A stretch of DNA of 19,778 bases. Source: Pseudomonadota bacterium (GTDB taxonomy: Bacteria > Pseudomonadota > Gammaproteobacteria > Steroidobacterales > Steroidobacteraceae). The notes under the pieces are model-generated. The model was not told the origin of the DNA and ran no database searches. It saw only the letters and a list, made by a program, of their open reading frames with translations. The position numbers and the translations under genes are program-made. The stretch lies in contig JAEZCR010000094.1 in the NCBI GenBank assembly GCA_023433465.1, positions 1 through 19,778 of the forward strand, read 5' to 3'. Of the stretch, positions 1 through 8,417 are shown piece by piece; positions within the stretch are counted from its first letter, which is position 1; each line of letters starts with the position of its first letter.

Positions 1-583
1 CGTCGGCGACCGCCACCTGCGCGAGCAGGTGCGCCGCCGCGCCGAAGCCGTAGAACCCCATCGACCGCGCGTCGCCGCAGGCGCGATACGCGCGATACCC
101 GATGAGGCCCGCGCACAGCAGTGGCGCGGCTTCGGCGTCGTCGTATTCGTCCGGGATGCGCAGACAGAAGCGCGCGTCCGCGATGACCTGCGACGCATAT
201 CCGCCGTCCACGCTGCACCCCGTGAACGAAGGCCGGTCGCACAGGTTCTCCGCGCCGGAGCGGCAGTACTGGCATTCGCCACAGGTGCGCGCGAGCCAGG
301 GCACGCCCACCCGGTCGCCCGCGGCGAACTCCGTGACCGCCGGACCGCGCGCCCGTACGCGCCCGACGATCTCGTGTCCGGGCGTCACGGGGTAGTTAGC
401 CTGCGGCAATTCTCCATCCAGCACGTGCAGGTCCGTCCGGCACACGCCACAGGCGGCGACGTCGATCAGCAGCTCGTGTTCGCGGGGCGGCGGCAGCGCC
501 ACGGTTTCGCGGCGCAGCGCCGTCCGCGGCGCGCGCAGGCGCATGGCGGTCGCCGTCACCATTTCGTGTGCGGATGCGTTCAT
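1..583 (-). CDS. Zinc-dependent alcohol dehydrogenase, N-terminal part (cut by window edge)
   Basis: Medium-chain zinc alcohol dehydrogenase, which should oxidise alcohols or reduce aldehydes with NAD(P). The minus strand reads open from an ATG at 583 to the left edge, giving 194 residues of a family that usually has about 340. A GroES-like domain is visible. Catalytic zinc ligands are C48 (in ACGVCRTDLH) and H70 (in TPGHE). The structural zinc site is C101, C104, C107 and C115. A glycine-rich nucleotide-binding turn begins at about 177 (GFYGFGAAAHL), as in the subgroup often labelled AdhA. The C-terminal Rossmann half is off the window. It is divergent from the ABC transporter operon. I saw no FNR box upstream, so membership of the low-oxygen regulon is not shown. 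The family call is secure; the substrate is unknown. Confidence 0.93.
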   Translation of the reverse strand, partial: MNASAHEMVTATAMRLRAPRTALRRETVALPPPREHELLIDVAACGVCRTDLHVLDGELPQANYPVTPGHEIVGRVRARGPAVTEFAAGDRVGVPWLARTCGECQYCRSGAENLCDRPSFTGCSVDGGYASQVIADARFCLRIPDEYDDAEAAPLLCAGLIGYRAYRACGDARSMGFYGFGAAAHLLAQVAVAD

Positions 584-683
584 GGCAGGATGGGTGCCGT
601 CGCATTGTCTCCAGTCGCGGCGAATAATGCATATACGTGTTAGACCGCATGCCCTGTCGGCGGCGCACGCTTAAGGTGCGGCG
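584..683. promoter_or_regulatory. Divergent intergenic region with an AT-rich island
   Basis: This 100-base gap separates the divergent adh and ABC exporter genes. A short AT-rich island (about 620-641, containing AATAATGCATATA) stands out from the GC-rich surroundings and probably carries promoters for one or both directions. For the plus strand, TTGTCT at 605-610 and TGCATA at 628-633 are 17 bases apart but match the consensus poorly. No FNR-type dyad was found here. Specific promoter elements are guesses. Confidence 0.3.
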
Positions 684-1394
684 ATGCCGGCGGAGCCCGT
701 TTTCCAGGCAACCGACCTGACCAAGGTCTATCGCGTCGGCGAAATCGACGTGCACGCGTTGCGCGGCGTGACCTTCGGCATCGGCGCCGGAGAATTCGTC
801 GTGATGCTGGGACCCTCGGGCAGCGGGAAGTCGACGTTGCTCAACATCCTCGGCGGCCTCGACGTCCCCACCTCGGGCGCCGTGCGCTGGCGCGACCACG
901 ACCTTTCGAACGCCGGTGAGAAGGAGCTGACACGTTATCGACGCGAACACGTCGGCTTCGTTTTCCAGTTCTACAACCTGATCCCCAGCCTCACGGCGCG
1001 CGAAAACGTCGAGCTCGTGACGGACATCGTCGGGAATCCGATGAACCCTGACGATGCGCTTTCCATCGTCGGCCTCGGAGAGAGACTCCACCATTTCCCC
1101 GCGCAGCTTTCCGGCGGCGAACAGCAACGCGTCGCGATCGCGCGCGCCCTCGCCAAGCGGCCCGAATGCCTGCTGTGCGACGAGCCCACCGGCGCGCTCG
1201 ACATCGAGACCGGCCGAATCGTGCTTTCGGCCCTGGCGCGCGCCAATCGCGAGCTCGGCACGACGACCATCGTGATCACGCACAACGTGACGATCGCGGG
1301 CATGGCCGACCGCGTGCTGCGACTCGCCGACGGCCGGATCGCCTCGGACGAGACGAATACGCGCAAACTCGCGCCCGAGGATCTGCACTGGTGA
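684..1394 (+). CDS. ABC exporter ATP-binding protein (MacB/LolD-type)
   Basis: Cytoplasmic ATPase of an ABC exporter, driving the permease encoded immediately downstream. All nucleotide-binding motifs are intact in 236 residues, the normal length for this subfamily: Walker A GPSGSGKS at 43-50, Q-loop Q95, signature LSGGEQQRVAIARAL from 142, Walker B ending in D166-E167, and switch H200 in VITHN. The DEPTGALD variant of Walker B is typical of the MacB/LolD/FtsE-like group, which powers FtsX-type permeases. An AAGG at about 674-677 lies suitably upstream of the ATG. Its stop codon overlaps the GTG start of the permease, so the two are likely translationally coupled. The substrate cannot be told from sequence. 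Confidence 0.95.
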   Translation: MPAEPVFQATDLTKVYRVGEIDVHALRGVTFGIGAGEFVVMLGPSGSGKSTLLNILGGLDVPTSGAVRWRDHDLSNAGEKELTRYRREHVGFVFQFYNLIPSLTARENVELVTDIVGNPMNPDDALSIVGLGERLHHFPAQLSGGEQQRVAIARALAKRPECLLCDEPTGALDIETGRIVLSALARANRELGTTTIVITHNVTIAGMADRVLRLADGRIASDETNTRKLAPEDLHW

Positions 1395-3751
1395 GGGCAC
1401 TCGACCGCAAACTACTGCGCGACCTGTGGCGCCTGCGCTCGCAGGTGATCACGATCGCGCTCGTGGTCGCGAGCGGCATCGGCGGCTACATCGGTTCGCT
1501 GTGCGCGCATGCGTCGCTGGCCAATCTGCGCGACGCCTACTACGAGTCGTCGCGCTTCGCGCACGTGTTGGCGCCGGTGCGGCGCGCGCCGCGGTCGATC
1601 GCGCCACGCCTGCGCGACGTGCCCGGCGTGCTCGACCTCGACATGAGTGTCGTCGCGGCCACCACCATCACGATCCCGGGCACGATCGAGGTGATGACCG
1701 GACAGGTCGTGTCCCTGCCCGCGAGCCCCGACGCCGGCATGAACCGAGTGGTGCTCGAGCGCGGTAGATGGGTCGAGCCCGACGATACGCTGGGCGTGCT
1801 GGTGAGCCGTTCGTTCGCCCGCGCGCGCGGCATCGAGCCCGGCGACCGCCTGTCGCTCCTCATGAATGGCCGCTACCAGGAAGTGCGCGTCAATGGAATC
1901 GCGCTCTCCCCCGCCTACATCTTCGCGGCCGCGCAGGGCGGCTTCTCGGACGACACGCGCTTCGGGGTCCTGTGGATGCCCGAGGAACGACTGGCATCCG
2001 CATACGATCTGCGCGGCGCATTCAACCTGCTCTCGGTCCGGATCACGCCGGGCGCGAGCGAAAGCGCGGTCATCGACGCGCTCGACCGCGTACTCGCGCC
2101 CTACGGCGCGCTGGGCGCGTACGCGCGCGACGACCAGCCCTCGGACAAGATGTTGACGCAGGAGATAGACCAGCAACGCGTGTTCGGCACCGTGCTGCCG
2201 GCGGTGTTCCTCGCGGTCGCGATGTTCCTGCTGCACGTGCTGATCAGCCGGCACATCGCGACGGAGCGCACGCAGATCGCGGCGCTCAAGGCGATGGGCT
2301 ACGGCAACGGCCGCATCGGGGCTCACTACTTCGAGTTCACTGGCGTCACCGTGACCCTCGGCGTCGCCCTGGGCGTCGTCGTCGGCGTTGTCTTCGGCCG
2401 CTGGATGACCGGGCTGTACGCCAGCGTGTTCGCGTTCCCGGACTTCGCGTTCACGCTGGTGCCCTGGGTCGTGGGCTCTTCGGTTCTCCTCGCGATCTTC
2501 GCGGGCGTCGCGGCCACGTTCGGCGCGGTGCGCGCGGTCATGCGACTGCCCGCGGCGGAAGCCATGCGCCCACCGGCGCCGGCGCATTTCAAGCGCACGC
2601 TGCTCGAACGAGCGCATCTGGGCCGCCTGCTCACTCCCTCCGCCCGCATGGTCCTGCGCGAAACCGAACGCCGCCCGCTGCGCGCGCTCCTGACTACCCT
2701 CGGCATCGCCAGCTCCGTCGCGATCATCATCGCGGGCACATGGTGGGGCGACGCATTCGATTACCTGGTCGATACCGAATTGTTCCAGCGCGATCGCGCC
2801 GACGTCACCGTCGCGCTCATCGAACCCACCGCCATCGGCGCGCTGGACGACATCCGCCGCATGCCCGGCGTGCTCGCCGCGGAGGCCTCGCGGACGGTCA
2901 GCGTGCGGATGCGCCACGGCGCGCGCGAGTACCGCACGTCGCTGGTCGGCATCGATCCGGGCGCGCAACTGCGCCGCGTGCAGGATGCGCAGGGGCGCGA
3001 TCTGCCGCTGTCCGACGGCACGCTGCTGCTCACCGACCGTCTGGCTCGCATGCTCGACGTGCGCGCGGGCGACTCCGTGCTGATCGAACCACTCGAAGGC
3101 ACGCGCAAGTTGCGCGAAATGCGGGTCGCGGCGGAGACCGGCGACCTGATGGGCATGCCGGGATACCTGACCCGCCGCGATGCCTCTCGCCTGCTCGGCG
3201 AGGGCGACACGTTCAACATCGCGCGCGTGCGGCTCGACGCGGGACAGGACGCCGCGTTCTTCGAGGCCGTGCGCAATACGCCGCGCATCGCGGCGGCGGG
3301 CGACAAGCGCCGCATGGTCGCGCAGTTCCGCGCCACCTCCCAGCGCAACCTGCTGATGTTCGCCGCGATCCTCTCCGCGTTCGCCATGTGCATCGCCGTC
3401 GGCGTGGTCTACAACAGCGCGCGTATCACGCTCGCCGAGCAATCGTGGGAGCTTGCTACATTGCGCGTCATGGGATTCACACGCGGCGAGGTTTCGTGGA
3501 CCTTGTTAGGGCAGCTCGCGGCGCAGATGGCGATCGCGCTGCCCATCGGATGGGCGGCGGGCGCGGGCTTGTCGGCCGTGATCCTCGCGATGATCAGCTC
3601 GGAGGAATTCCGCATTCCGCTCGTGATCGGCACGGGCACCTACACGCTCGCGAGCCTCGTAATGCTCGGCGCGGGCGTCGTCACCGCATTCATCGTCCGC
3701 CGGCGGATCGACCAGCTCGATCTCATCGGCGTACTCAAGACCCGGGACTGA
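1391..3751 (+). CDS. ABC exporter permease with two FtsX-like modules
   Basis: Inner-membrane permease of 786 residues, duplicated so that one chain carries two FtsX/MacB-type transmembrane modules with large periplasmic loops. Hydrophobic segments are seen near residues 16-38, 260-285, 315-340, 360-385, 433-452, 651-675, 703-730 and 750-772, giving eight spans. The module-typical phrase after the cytoplasmic turn appears twice, as QIAALKAMGYGNGRIG and later as ELATLRVMGFTRGEVS. I chose the GTG at 1391 because it overlaps the stop of the ATPase gene (GTGA) and is directly followed by the basic stretch before the first membrane span. The open frame runs further upstream, but only inside the ATPase gene. 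The HlyD-type adaptor follows after 2 bases. Such duplicated permeases usually export lipids, lipoproteins, peptides or antibiotics; I cannot choose between these. Confidence 0.93.
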   Translation: MRALDRKLLRDLWRLRSQVITIALVVASGIGGYIGSLCAHASLANLRDAYYESSRFAHVLAPVRRAPRSIAPRLRDVPGVLDLDMSVVAATTITIPGTIEVMTGQVVSLPASPDAGMNRVVLERGRWVEPDDTLGVLVSRSFARARGIEPGDRLSLLMNGRYQEVRVNGIALSPAYIFAAAQGGFSDDTRFGVLWMPEERLASAYDLRGAFNLLSVRITPGASESAVIDALDRVLAPYGALGAYARDDQPSDKMLTQEIDQQRVFGTVLPAVFLAVAMFLLHVLISRHIATERTQIAALKAMGYGNGRIGAHYFEFTGVTVTLGVALGVVVGVVFGRWMTGLYASVFAFPDFAFTLVPWVVGSSVLLAIFAGVAATFGAVRAVMRLPAAEAMRPPAPAHFKRTLLERAHLGRLLTPSARMVLRETERRPLRALLTTLGIASSVAIIIAGTWWGDAFDYLVDTELFQRDRADVTVALIEPTAIGALDDIRRMPGVLAAEASRTVSVRMRHGAREYRTSLVGIDPGAQLRRVQDAQGRDLPLSDGTLLLTDRLARMLDVRAGDSVLIEPLEGTRKLREMRVAAETGDLMGMPGYLTRRDASRLLGEGDTFNIARVRLDAGQDAAFFEAVRNTPRIAAAGDKRRMVAQFRATSQRNLLMFAAILSAFAMCIAVGVVYNSARITLAEQSWELATLRVMGFTRGEVSWTLLGQLAAQMAIALPIGWAAGAGLSAVILAMISSEEFRIPLVIGTGTYTLASLVMLGAGVVTAFIVRRRIDQLDLIGVLKTRD

Positions 3752-3753
3752 CC

Positions 3754-4947
3754 ATGACGAAGAAGAAATGGATCCTTGCGACGACGTCGATCGTGCTGGC
3801 CGCCGCCGCGCTGGTTTGGCTCATGATGCCGTCACCCGTGAGCGTCGAGACGGCCACGCTCACACGCGGCACCCTGTTCGTGAGGGTGCGCGAAGACGGC
3901 GTGACGAGAGTGCGTGACCGTTACGTCGTCGCGGCGCCGGTGACCGGCCTGCTGATGCGGCCCACGTTGCGGGTCGGCGACCCCGTCAAACGCGGCGAGG
4001 TCGTGGCGGTGATCGTGCCCAACGTCGCGCAGATGCTCGACGCGCGCACGCGCGCCGAACTATCCGCGCGCGTGCAATCCGCCGCGGCGCATGCCTCGCG
4101 CGCCCGCGCGGTGGTCCGCCAGGCCGAGGCCGAATTGAGCAAGGCCGAGAACGACCGTCGCCGCATCGACGAGCTGGCCGCGCAGGGTTTCGCGTCGAAA
4201 ACCGAGCGGGAAAACGCCGCCGTAACGCTCGAGCTGCGCCGCAAGGACGTGGAGGCCGCACGTTTCGAAGCCGATGCCGCCGAACACGATCTCGAGCAGG
4301 CGCGCGCCGCGATGCGCGAGGGCGAGGCTCTGCGCGGAGGTAGTTCGGCCACGGCGTGGTCCATGCGCGCGCCGATCGACGGTACCGTGTTGCGCGTCGT
4401 ACAGGAAAGCGAGATCGCGCTCGGAGTCGGCGCGCCGATCATGGAGATCGGCGACGTGAGCCGGCTCGAGGCGCGCATCGATGTGTTATCTACCGAAGCC
4501 ACGCGCATCGAGCAGAACGCCTACGTCGAGCTCGACGCGGGCGGCGTGACCCTCGCCGGCCGCGTGCGGCGCGTCGAGCCATCGGGGTACACCAAGGTCT
4601 CGGCGCTCGGCATCGAGGAGCAACGCGTCGACGTGCTCGTCGACTTGCTGCCGAACCCGAAAGCGCTCGACCGAGTGTCCGACGGCTTCCGCGTCGACGC
4701 GACGATCGAGCTGTCGCAGGAGGAGGACGCGCTGCTGATTCCGCTGGCGGCGCTGTTCCGGCATGGCGAGGAGTGGGCGACGTTCCGCGTGGTCGACGGG
4801 CGCGCACGGCTCGTACCGCTGCGCATCGGCAATCGCGGCGACGAGTTCGCCTCCGCGCTCACCGGGATCGAGCCCGGCGCCACCGTGATCGTCTATCCCA
4901 GCGACGCGGTGAAGGACGGAGTGCGCGTGCGCGAGGTCCAGCGCTGA
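3754..4947 (+). CDS. HlyD/MFP-family periplasmic adaptor of the ABC exporter
   Basis: Membrane fusion protein of 397 residues linking the inner-membrane exporter to an outer-membrane channel. It has an N-terminal membrane anchor (about 6-24) and a first half-lipoyl/barrel region (about 50-90). A charged, alanine-rich helical hairpin follows at about 95-195, then the second lipoyl half with WSMRAPIDGTVLRV, a beta-barrel, and a C-terminal membrane-proximal domain (LLIPLAALFRHGEEWATFRV). The ATG at 3754 follows the permease stop by 2 bases and gives a sensible anchor; the frame also reads open far upstream but only antiparallel to domain logic inside the permease gene. No outer-membrane factor gene is in the window, so a shared TolC-like partner is likely. 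It is the last gene of the exporter operon and lies only 21 bases before the nnrS FNR box. Confidence 0.92.
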   Translation: MTKKKWILATTSIVLAAAALVWLMMPSPVSVETATLTRGTLFVRVREDGVTRVRDRYVVAAPVTGLLMRPTLRVGDPVKRGEVVAVIVPNVAQMLDARTRAELSARVQSAAAHASRARAVVRQAEAELSKAENDRRRIDELAAQGFASKTERENAAVTLELRRKDVEAARFEADAAEHDLEQARAAMREGEALRGGSSATAWSMRAPIDGTVLRVVQESEIALGVGAPIMEIGDVSRLEARIDVLSTEATRIEQNAYVELDAGGVTLAGRVRRVEPSGYTKVSALGIEEQRVDVLVDLLPNPKALDRVSDGFRVDATIELSQEEDALLIPLAALFRHGEEWATFRVVDGRARLVPLRIGNRGDEFASALTGIEPGATVIVYPSDAVKDGVRVREVQR

Positions 4948-4968
4948 GCGGCCGGTATAAAGGCTGAC

Positions 4969-4982
4969 CTGACCTGGATCAG
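4969..4982 (+). promoter_or_regulatory. FNR-type box of the nnrS-hemN-fnr operon, with -10-like element
   Basis: The 14-bp dyad CTGAC-CTGG-ATCAG fits the FNR/ANR pattern TTGAT-N4-ATCAA at 7 of 10 positions and is itself nearly symmetric. Its centre is at 4975.5. A CAACAT at 5005-5010 sits exactly where a -10 element belongs if the box is centred at -41.5 (class II activation). The same geometry is seen at norB and nirK. The predicted transcription start is about 5017, one base before the nnrS ATG. A TATAAA at 4956-4961 just upstream may be a second, unrelated promoter element. Confidence 0.75.
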
Positions 4983-5017
4983 GGCGCGCTCCGGCGCGCG
5001 GCGCCAACATCGGCGCC

Positions 5018-6235
5018 ATGAACCAGTCCGCCGATCTGCCCCTGAATTCCGCCGCCCACGAAAGCCGCGGCTTCGCGCTGTTCGAAGCCGGTTTCCGGCC
5101 GTTTTTCCTGCTCGGCGCGGCTTACGCGGCGATCACGATTCCGATCTGGCTGTATCGCTTCGCGCACGCGAGCGTCTCGTTCGGCGAACTGCCCGGCCTC
5201 TACTGGCACATCCACGAGATGCTGTTCGGCTTCGTGATCGCGGCCATCGCCGGATTTCTGCTCACCGCGGTGCCGAGCTGGACCGGCTCGCGCGGTTTCG
5301 GCGGCCGCCCGCTCGTCATTCTCGTTTCGCTGTGGCTGCTCGGCCGGCTCGCGATGGCGACCGTTGGCGCCGTGCCATTCTGGATGACGGCCGCGGCGGA
5401 GCTCGCGTTGCTGCCGGGCCTGCTCGTGCTCGTGGCGCCACCGGTGATCCGCGCGCGCAATCGCAACATGGCGATCCTCGCCGTTGTCACGGTGCTGTGG
5501 CTCATCGATGCCGCGTTCCTGCAGGCCGTCCGCCATGGAGACATCGTGCTCGCGATGGGCGCCTCGCGCGTCGCGATCGGACTGGTGCTGGTGCTGGTCA
5601 CGGTGATCGGCGGGCGCATCGTGCCCGCGTTCACGGGCAACGCACTGCGCCGCGCGGGCGCCGAGCCCGCCATCGCCTCGCGCAAGTGGTTAGAGGTCGC
5701 CACCATCGGCAGCACCGTTCTTCTCGTCGTCGTCGACCTCTTCCGGCCCGACGGCCTTGCAGCTGGCATCGTGGCGGCCGTTGCCGCCGTTGCACACGCG
5801 CTGCGGCTCTCGGGCTGGAAGAGTTTTCGCGTGCGCGGCGAGCCCATTCTCTGGATCCTGCACGTGGCCTACGCGTGGATTCCCGTGGCGCTGGCGCTCA
5901 AGGCCTGCCTGCTGCTCGGCGAATTCTCCTGGGCCGCGAAATGGCAGCACGCCCTCACCTACGGCGCGTTCGCGACGATGATCCTCGCGGTCATGACACG
6001 CGCCTCGCTCGGCCACACCGGGCGTCCGCTGGTGGTCTCCCGCGCGATCGCGGTCGCGTACGTGACCCTCACCGTGGGCGCGCTGCTGCGCGTGTTCGGC
6101 GGGGCAATCGTGCCCGATCACTACCTGCTGACGCTGAGCGCGTCCGGTCTCGCATGGGTCATCGCGTTCGCGATTTTCGTATGGGTATACGCGCCCATCC
6201 TTATGGCTCCCCGCCTCGACGGCAGGCAAGGTTGA
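5018..6235 (+). CDS. nnrS: NnrS family heme- and copper-containing membrane protein
   Basis: Polytopic inner-membrane protein of 405 residues with about 12 hydrophobic segments, matching the NnrS family. In characterised cases NnrS contains heme and copper and protects against nitrosative stress by lessening the build-up of dinitrosyl iron complexes. Family landmarks seen are GFRPFFLLGA (25-34), LYWHIHEMLFGF (61-72, with H64 and H66 as likely metal or heme ligands), PAFTGNALRR in the middle, and a TRASLGHTGRPL stretch near residues 325-340. The ATG at 5018 is the only reasonable start, because the family core begins within 20 residues and no other start codon lies in between. There is no Shine-Dalgarno-like sequence upstream. 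It leads an operon with hemN (5-base gap) and the fnr-type regulator, behind an FNR box. Confidence 0.95.
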   Translation: MNQSADLPLNSAAHESRGFALFEAGFRPFFLLGAAYAAITIPIWLYRFAHASVSFGELPGLYWHIHEMLFGFVIAAIAGFLLTAVPSWTGSRGFGGRPLVILVSLWLLGRLAMATVGAVPFWMTAAAELALLPGLLVLVAPPVIRARNRNMAILAVVTVLWLIDAAFLQAVRHGDIVLAMGASRVAIGLVLVLVTVIGGRIVPAFTGNALRRAGAEPAIASRKWLEVATIGSTVLLVVVDLFRPDGLAAGIVAAVAAVAHALRLSGWKSFRVRGEPILWILHVAYAWIPVALALKACLLLGEFSWAAKWQHALTYGAFATMILAVMTRASLGHTGRPLVVSRAIAVAYVTLTVGALLRVFGGAIVPDHYLLTLSASGLAWVIAFAIFVWVYAPILMAPRLDGRQG

Positions 6236-6240
6236 ATACA

Positions 6241-7638
6241 GTGAGCATCCAGACTGGTCTCGACGACGCCCTGCTGGGCCGGTACGACAAGCCCGGCCCG
6301 CGCTACACGTCCTATCCATCGGCACTGCAGTTCTCGCCGGAATTCACGGCCTCGGACCTGCGGCGCGAAGCCATGCGCAGCAACGAGGAGCCGATCCCGC
6401 GCGACCTGTCGCTGTACGTGCACGTGCCCTACTGCTTCTCGCCGTGCTTCTACTGCGGCTGCAACCGCATCATCACGCGCGATCTCGGGCGCGGCGCGGT
6501 GTACGTCGAGCGCGTGGTGCGCGAGGCGGAACGAGTTTCGCAGCTCTTCGACCGCGGACGCGTCGTGCGGCAGCTGCACTTCGGCGGCGGCACGCCCAAC
6601 TTCCTCTCCGCGGAAGCGATCGAACAGCTTATCGACAGCTTCGGCCGGAATTTCCGCCTGTCGACGAAACCCGACCGCGACTTCTCGATCGAGCTCGACC
6701 CGCGCTGGGTGCGCGAAGGGGACATCGCCGCGTACGCCGGGATGGGCTTCAACCGCGCGAGCCTCGGCGTGCAGGATTTCGATCACGCCGTGCAGCTCGC
6801 CATCAACCGCGTGCAGAGCGTCGGCGAGACACTTCGCACGATCGAGGATTGCCGCGCCGCCGGTTTCCGCTCGGTCAACGTCGATCTCATCTACGGCCTG
6901 CCGCGCCAGACGCCCGGCGGCTTCGCCGCGACGCTCGAGACCATCGTGCGCGCGCGGCCCGACCGCGTGGCCATCTACGGCTACGCGCACATGCCGCAGC
7001 TCTTCAAGGCGCAGAAGCAGATAGAGGAGTCCGAACTACCCGACGCCGCGCGGCGCGTGCGGCTGCTGCGGCTCGCGATCGACCGGCTGACGGCCGCGGG
7101 ATATCGGCACATCGGGCTCGATCACTTCGCGCTGCCCGAGGACGACCTCACGCGCGCGCTCGACAGCGACAGCCTGCACCGCAATTTCATGGGTTACACC
7201 ACTCACGCCGACTGCGACCTGATCGGACTCGGCGTGAGCGCGATCAGTCACGTCGGCGACACCTACAGCCAGAACTACCGCGGACTGCCGGACTGGGAGT
7301 CGGCGGTCGACCAGGACCGCCTGCCCACGTGGCGCGGGGTCGCGCTGGACGAGGACGACGTCATCCGCGCCGACGTGATCCAGCAGATCATGTGCCGCGG
7401 CGCAATCGATCTGGCCGCGATCGAGGAGCGATATGACATCGAATTCGACCAGTACTTTGGCGGCGCGCTCGCGTCGCTGGGCGCGCTGGAAAAGGACGGA
7501 TTGGTCGAAATCGACGAAGAGCGCATCCACGTGACCTCGCGAGGCCGTCTGCTGCTGCGTATGATCGCGATGTGCTTCGACCGCTACATCCACGCCCCGG
7601 CCGCGCAGGAACGTCCGCGTCATTCGCGCATCATCTGA
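6241..7638 (+). CDS. hemN: Oxygen-independent coproporphyrinogen III oxidase (radical SAM)
   Basis: Cytoplasmic radical SAM enzyme that decarboxylates coproporphyrinogen III to protoporphyrinogen IX without oxygen, supplying heme for anaerobic cytochromes. From the GTG at 6241 the protein has 465 residues, the usual HemN length. It shows the HemN hallmarks: YTSYP at 22-26, the cluster motif C65-x3-C69-x2-C72 with the extra C74 (CFSPCFYCGC), FGGGTPNFL near 115, and a C-terminal HemN domain (GRLLLRMIAMCFDRY). The GTG was chosen because it follows the nnrS stop by 5 bases, has AAGG at 6228-6231, and gives the normal N terminus; the longer open frame only runs through nnrS. It is distinguished from HemW-like proteins by the N-terminal YTSYP region and the CxC. 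Co-transcription with nnrS and an FNR regulator suits anaerobic induction. Confidence 0.96.
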   Translation: MSIQTGLDDALLGRYDKPGPRYTSYPSALQFSPEFTASDLRREAMRSNEEPIPRDLSLYVHVPYCFSPCFYCGCNRIITRDLGRGAVYVERVVREAERVSQLFDRGRVVRQLHFGGGTPNFLSAEAIEQLIDSFGRNFRLSTKPDRDFSIELDPRWVREGDIAAYAGMGFNRASLGVQDFDHAVQLAINRVQSVGETLRTIEDCRAAGFRSVNVDLIYGLPRQTPGGFAATLETIVRARPDRVAIYGYAHMPQLFKAQKQIEESELPDAARRVRLLRLAIDRLTAAGYRHIGLDHFALPEDDLTRALDSDSLHRNFMGYTTHADCDLIGLGVSAISHVGDTYSQNYRGLPDWESAVDQDRLPTWRGVALDEDDVIRADVIQQIMCRGAIDLAAIEERYDIEFDQYFGGALASLGALEKDGLVEIDEERIHVTSRGRLLLRMIAMCFDRYIHAPAAQERPRHSRII

Positions 7639-7654
7639 CTGCGCGTGCGATTCC

Positions 7655-8410
7655 GTGCGGGTGCGCGCCGTGAGGCCCACGCGCCTGCCCAATCCCGCCG
7701 CGGCCGACGACGGCAACGAATTCGAGTTCTGCAGCACCTGCGCGTTCTCCGCCGCGTGCCTCGGCCAGGGCTTCGACAAATCGCGGCTGCGCGAGCTGCA
7801 CATGCTCGTCGAGCACGTGGGCCCCTACGCCGAAGGTCAGCACATCTTCCGCGAAGGCGATCCGTTCGAAGCCATCGCCGCCGTGCGCGTCGGCACCGTG
7901 AAGACCTACGTGAACGACGCCGAGGGCCGCGAGCAGGTGCTCGGCTTCTTCCTGCCCGGCGAGGTGATCGGCCTCAACGCGATCTCGCATTCGAAATATC
8001 CCTGCAACGCCGTGGCGCTCGACGACGTGAGCCTGTGCCGCTTCTCGTTCCCGAACATCGCCGCCCTGGCCGGCCGCGTGCCGGGGCTGCAGGCGCAGCT
8101 CTTCAAACTACTGAGCGAAGACATCGGCAAAGCCGCCCTGCTCGCCGGCAACTTCACCGCCGACGAACGCATGGCCGCCTTCCTCGTCTCACTCTCCCGC
8201 CGCATCACCGCCCGCGGCGGCTCCGCGACCCGCCTGCATCTCGCAATGACCCGCACCGACATCGCCAACTACCTGCGCCTCGCCTCCGAGAGCGTGAGCC
8301 GCGGTTTCTCCCGCCTGCAGGACGCCGGCATCGTGCGCGTCGACCGCCGCGAAATCGTGATCGCAGATCCCGCCCGACTCCAGGACCTGGCAAAGCACAT
8401 CCTCCGATAG
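7655..8410 (+). CDS. fnr: FNR/ANR-type oxygen-sensing transcription regulator
   Basis: CRP/FNR superfamily regulator of 251 residues. It has the four cysteines expected for an oxygen-labile 4Fe-4S cluster: C26, C29 and C35 with the exact FNR spacing (C-x2-C-x5-C) and C128, which aligns by eye with E. coli C122. A cyclic-nucleotide-like beta-roll spans about 50-135 and is followed by the dimer helix. The helix-turn-helix includes MTRTDIANYLRLASESVSR, where E212, S215 and R216 match the FNR residues that read TTGAT half-sites. The cysteines make it an FNR/ANR oxygen sensor rather than a heme-based DNR-type NO sensor. The start is GTG at 7655, 16 bases after hemN; GTG at 7661 or 7670 is also possible. 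It probably controls the three FNR boxes in this window, including the one heading its own operon. Confidence 0.95.
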   Translation: MRVRAVRPTRLPNPAAADDGNEFEFCSTCAFSAACLGQGFDKSRLRELHMLVEHVGPYAEGQHIFREGDPFEAIAAVRVGTVKTYVNDAEGREQVLGFFLPGEVIGLNAISHSKYPCNAVALDDVSLCRFSFPNIAALAGRVPGLQAQLFKLLSEDIGKAALLAGNFTADERMAAFLVSLSRRITARGGSATRLHLAMTRTDIANYLRLASESVSRGFSRLQDAGIVRVDRREIVIADPARLQDLAKHILR

Positions 8411-8417
8411 ACGACTA

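Noticed and set aside
584..683. FNR box between adh and the ABC exporter (TTGTC-TCCA-GTCGC)
   Set aside because: The second half-site matches ATCAA at only two of five positions. I also found no convincing box upstream of xfp or usp.
1412..3442. 676-codon open frame on the minus strand, opposite the ABC permease
   Set aside because: Low-complexity R/H/E/A-rich translation with no domain, typical of antisense frames in GC-rich genes; the plus-strand permease explains the DNA.
1768..3753. Long N-terminal extension of the HlyD-type adaptor frame
   Set aside because: The extension is an out-of-frame read of the permease gene; the ATG at 3754 gives a normal adaptor with a membrane anchor.
5332..6240. 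N-terminal extension of hemN through nnrS
   Set aside because: Arg-rich out-of-frame translation of nnrS; the GTG at 6241 gives the normal HemN N terminus.
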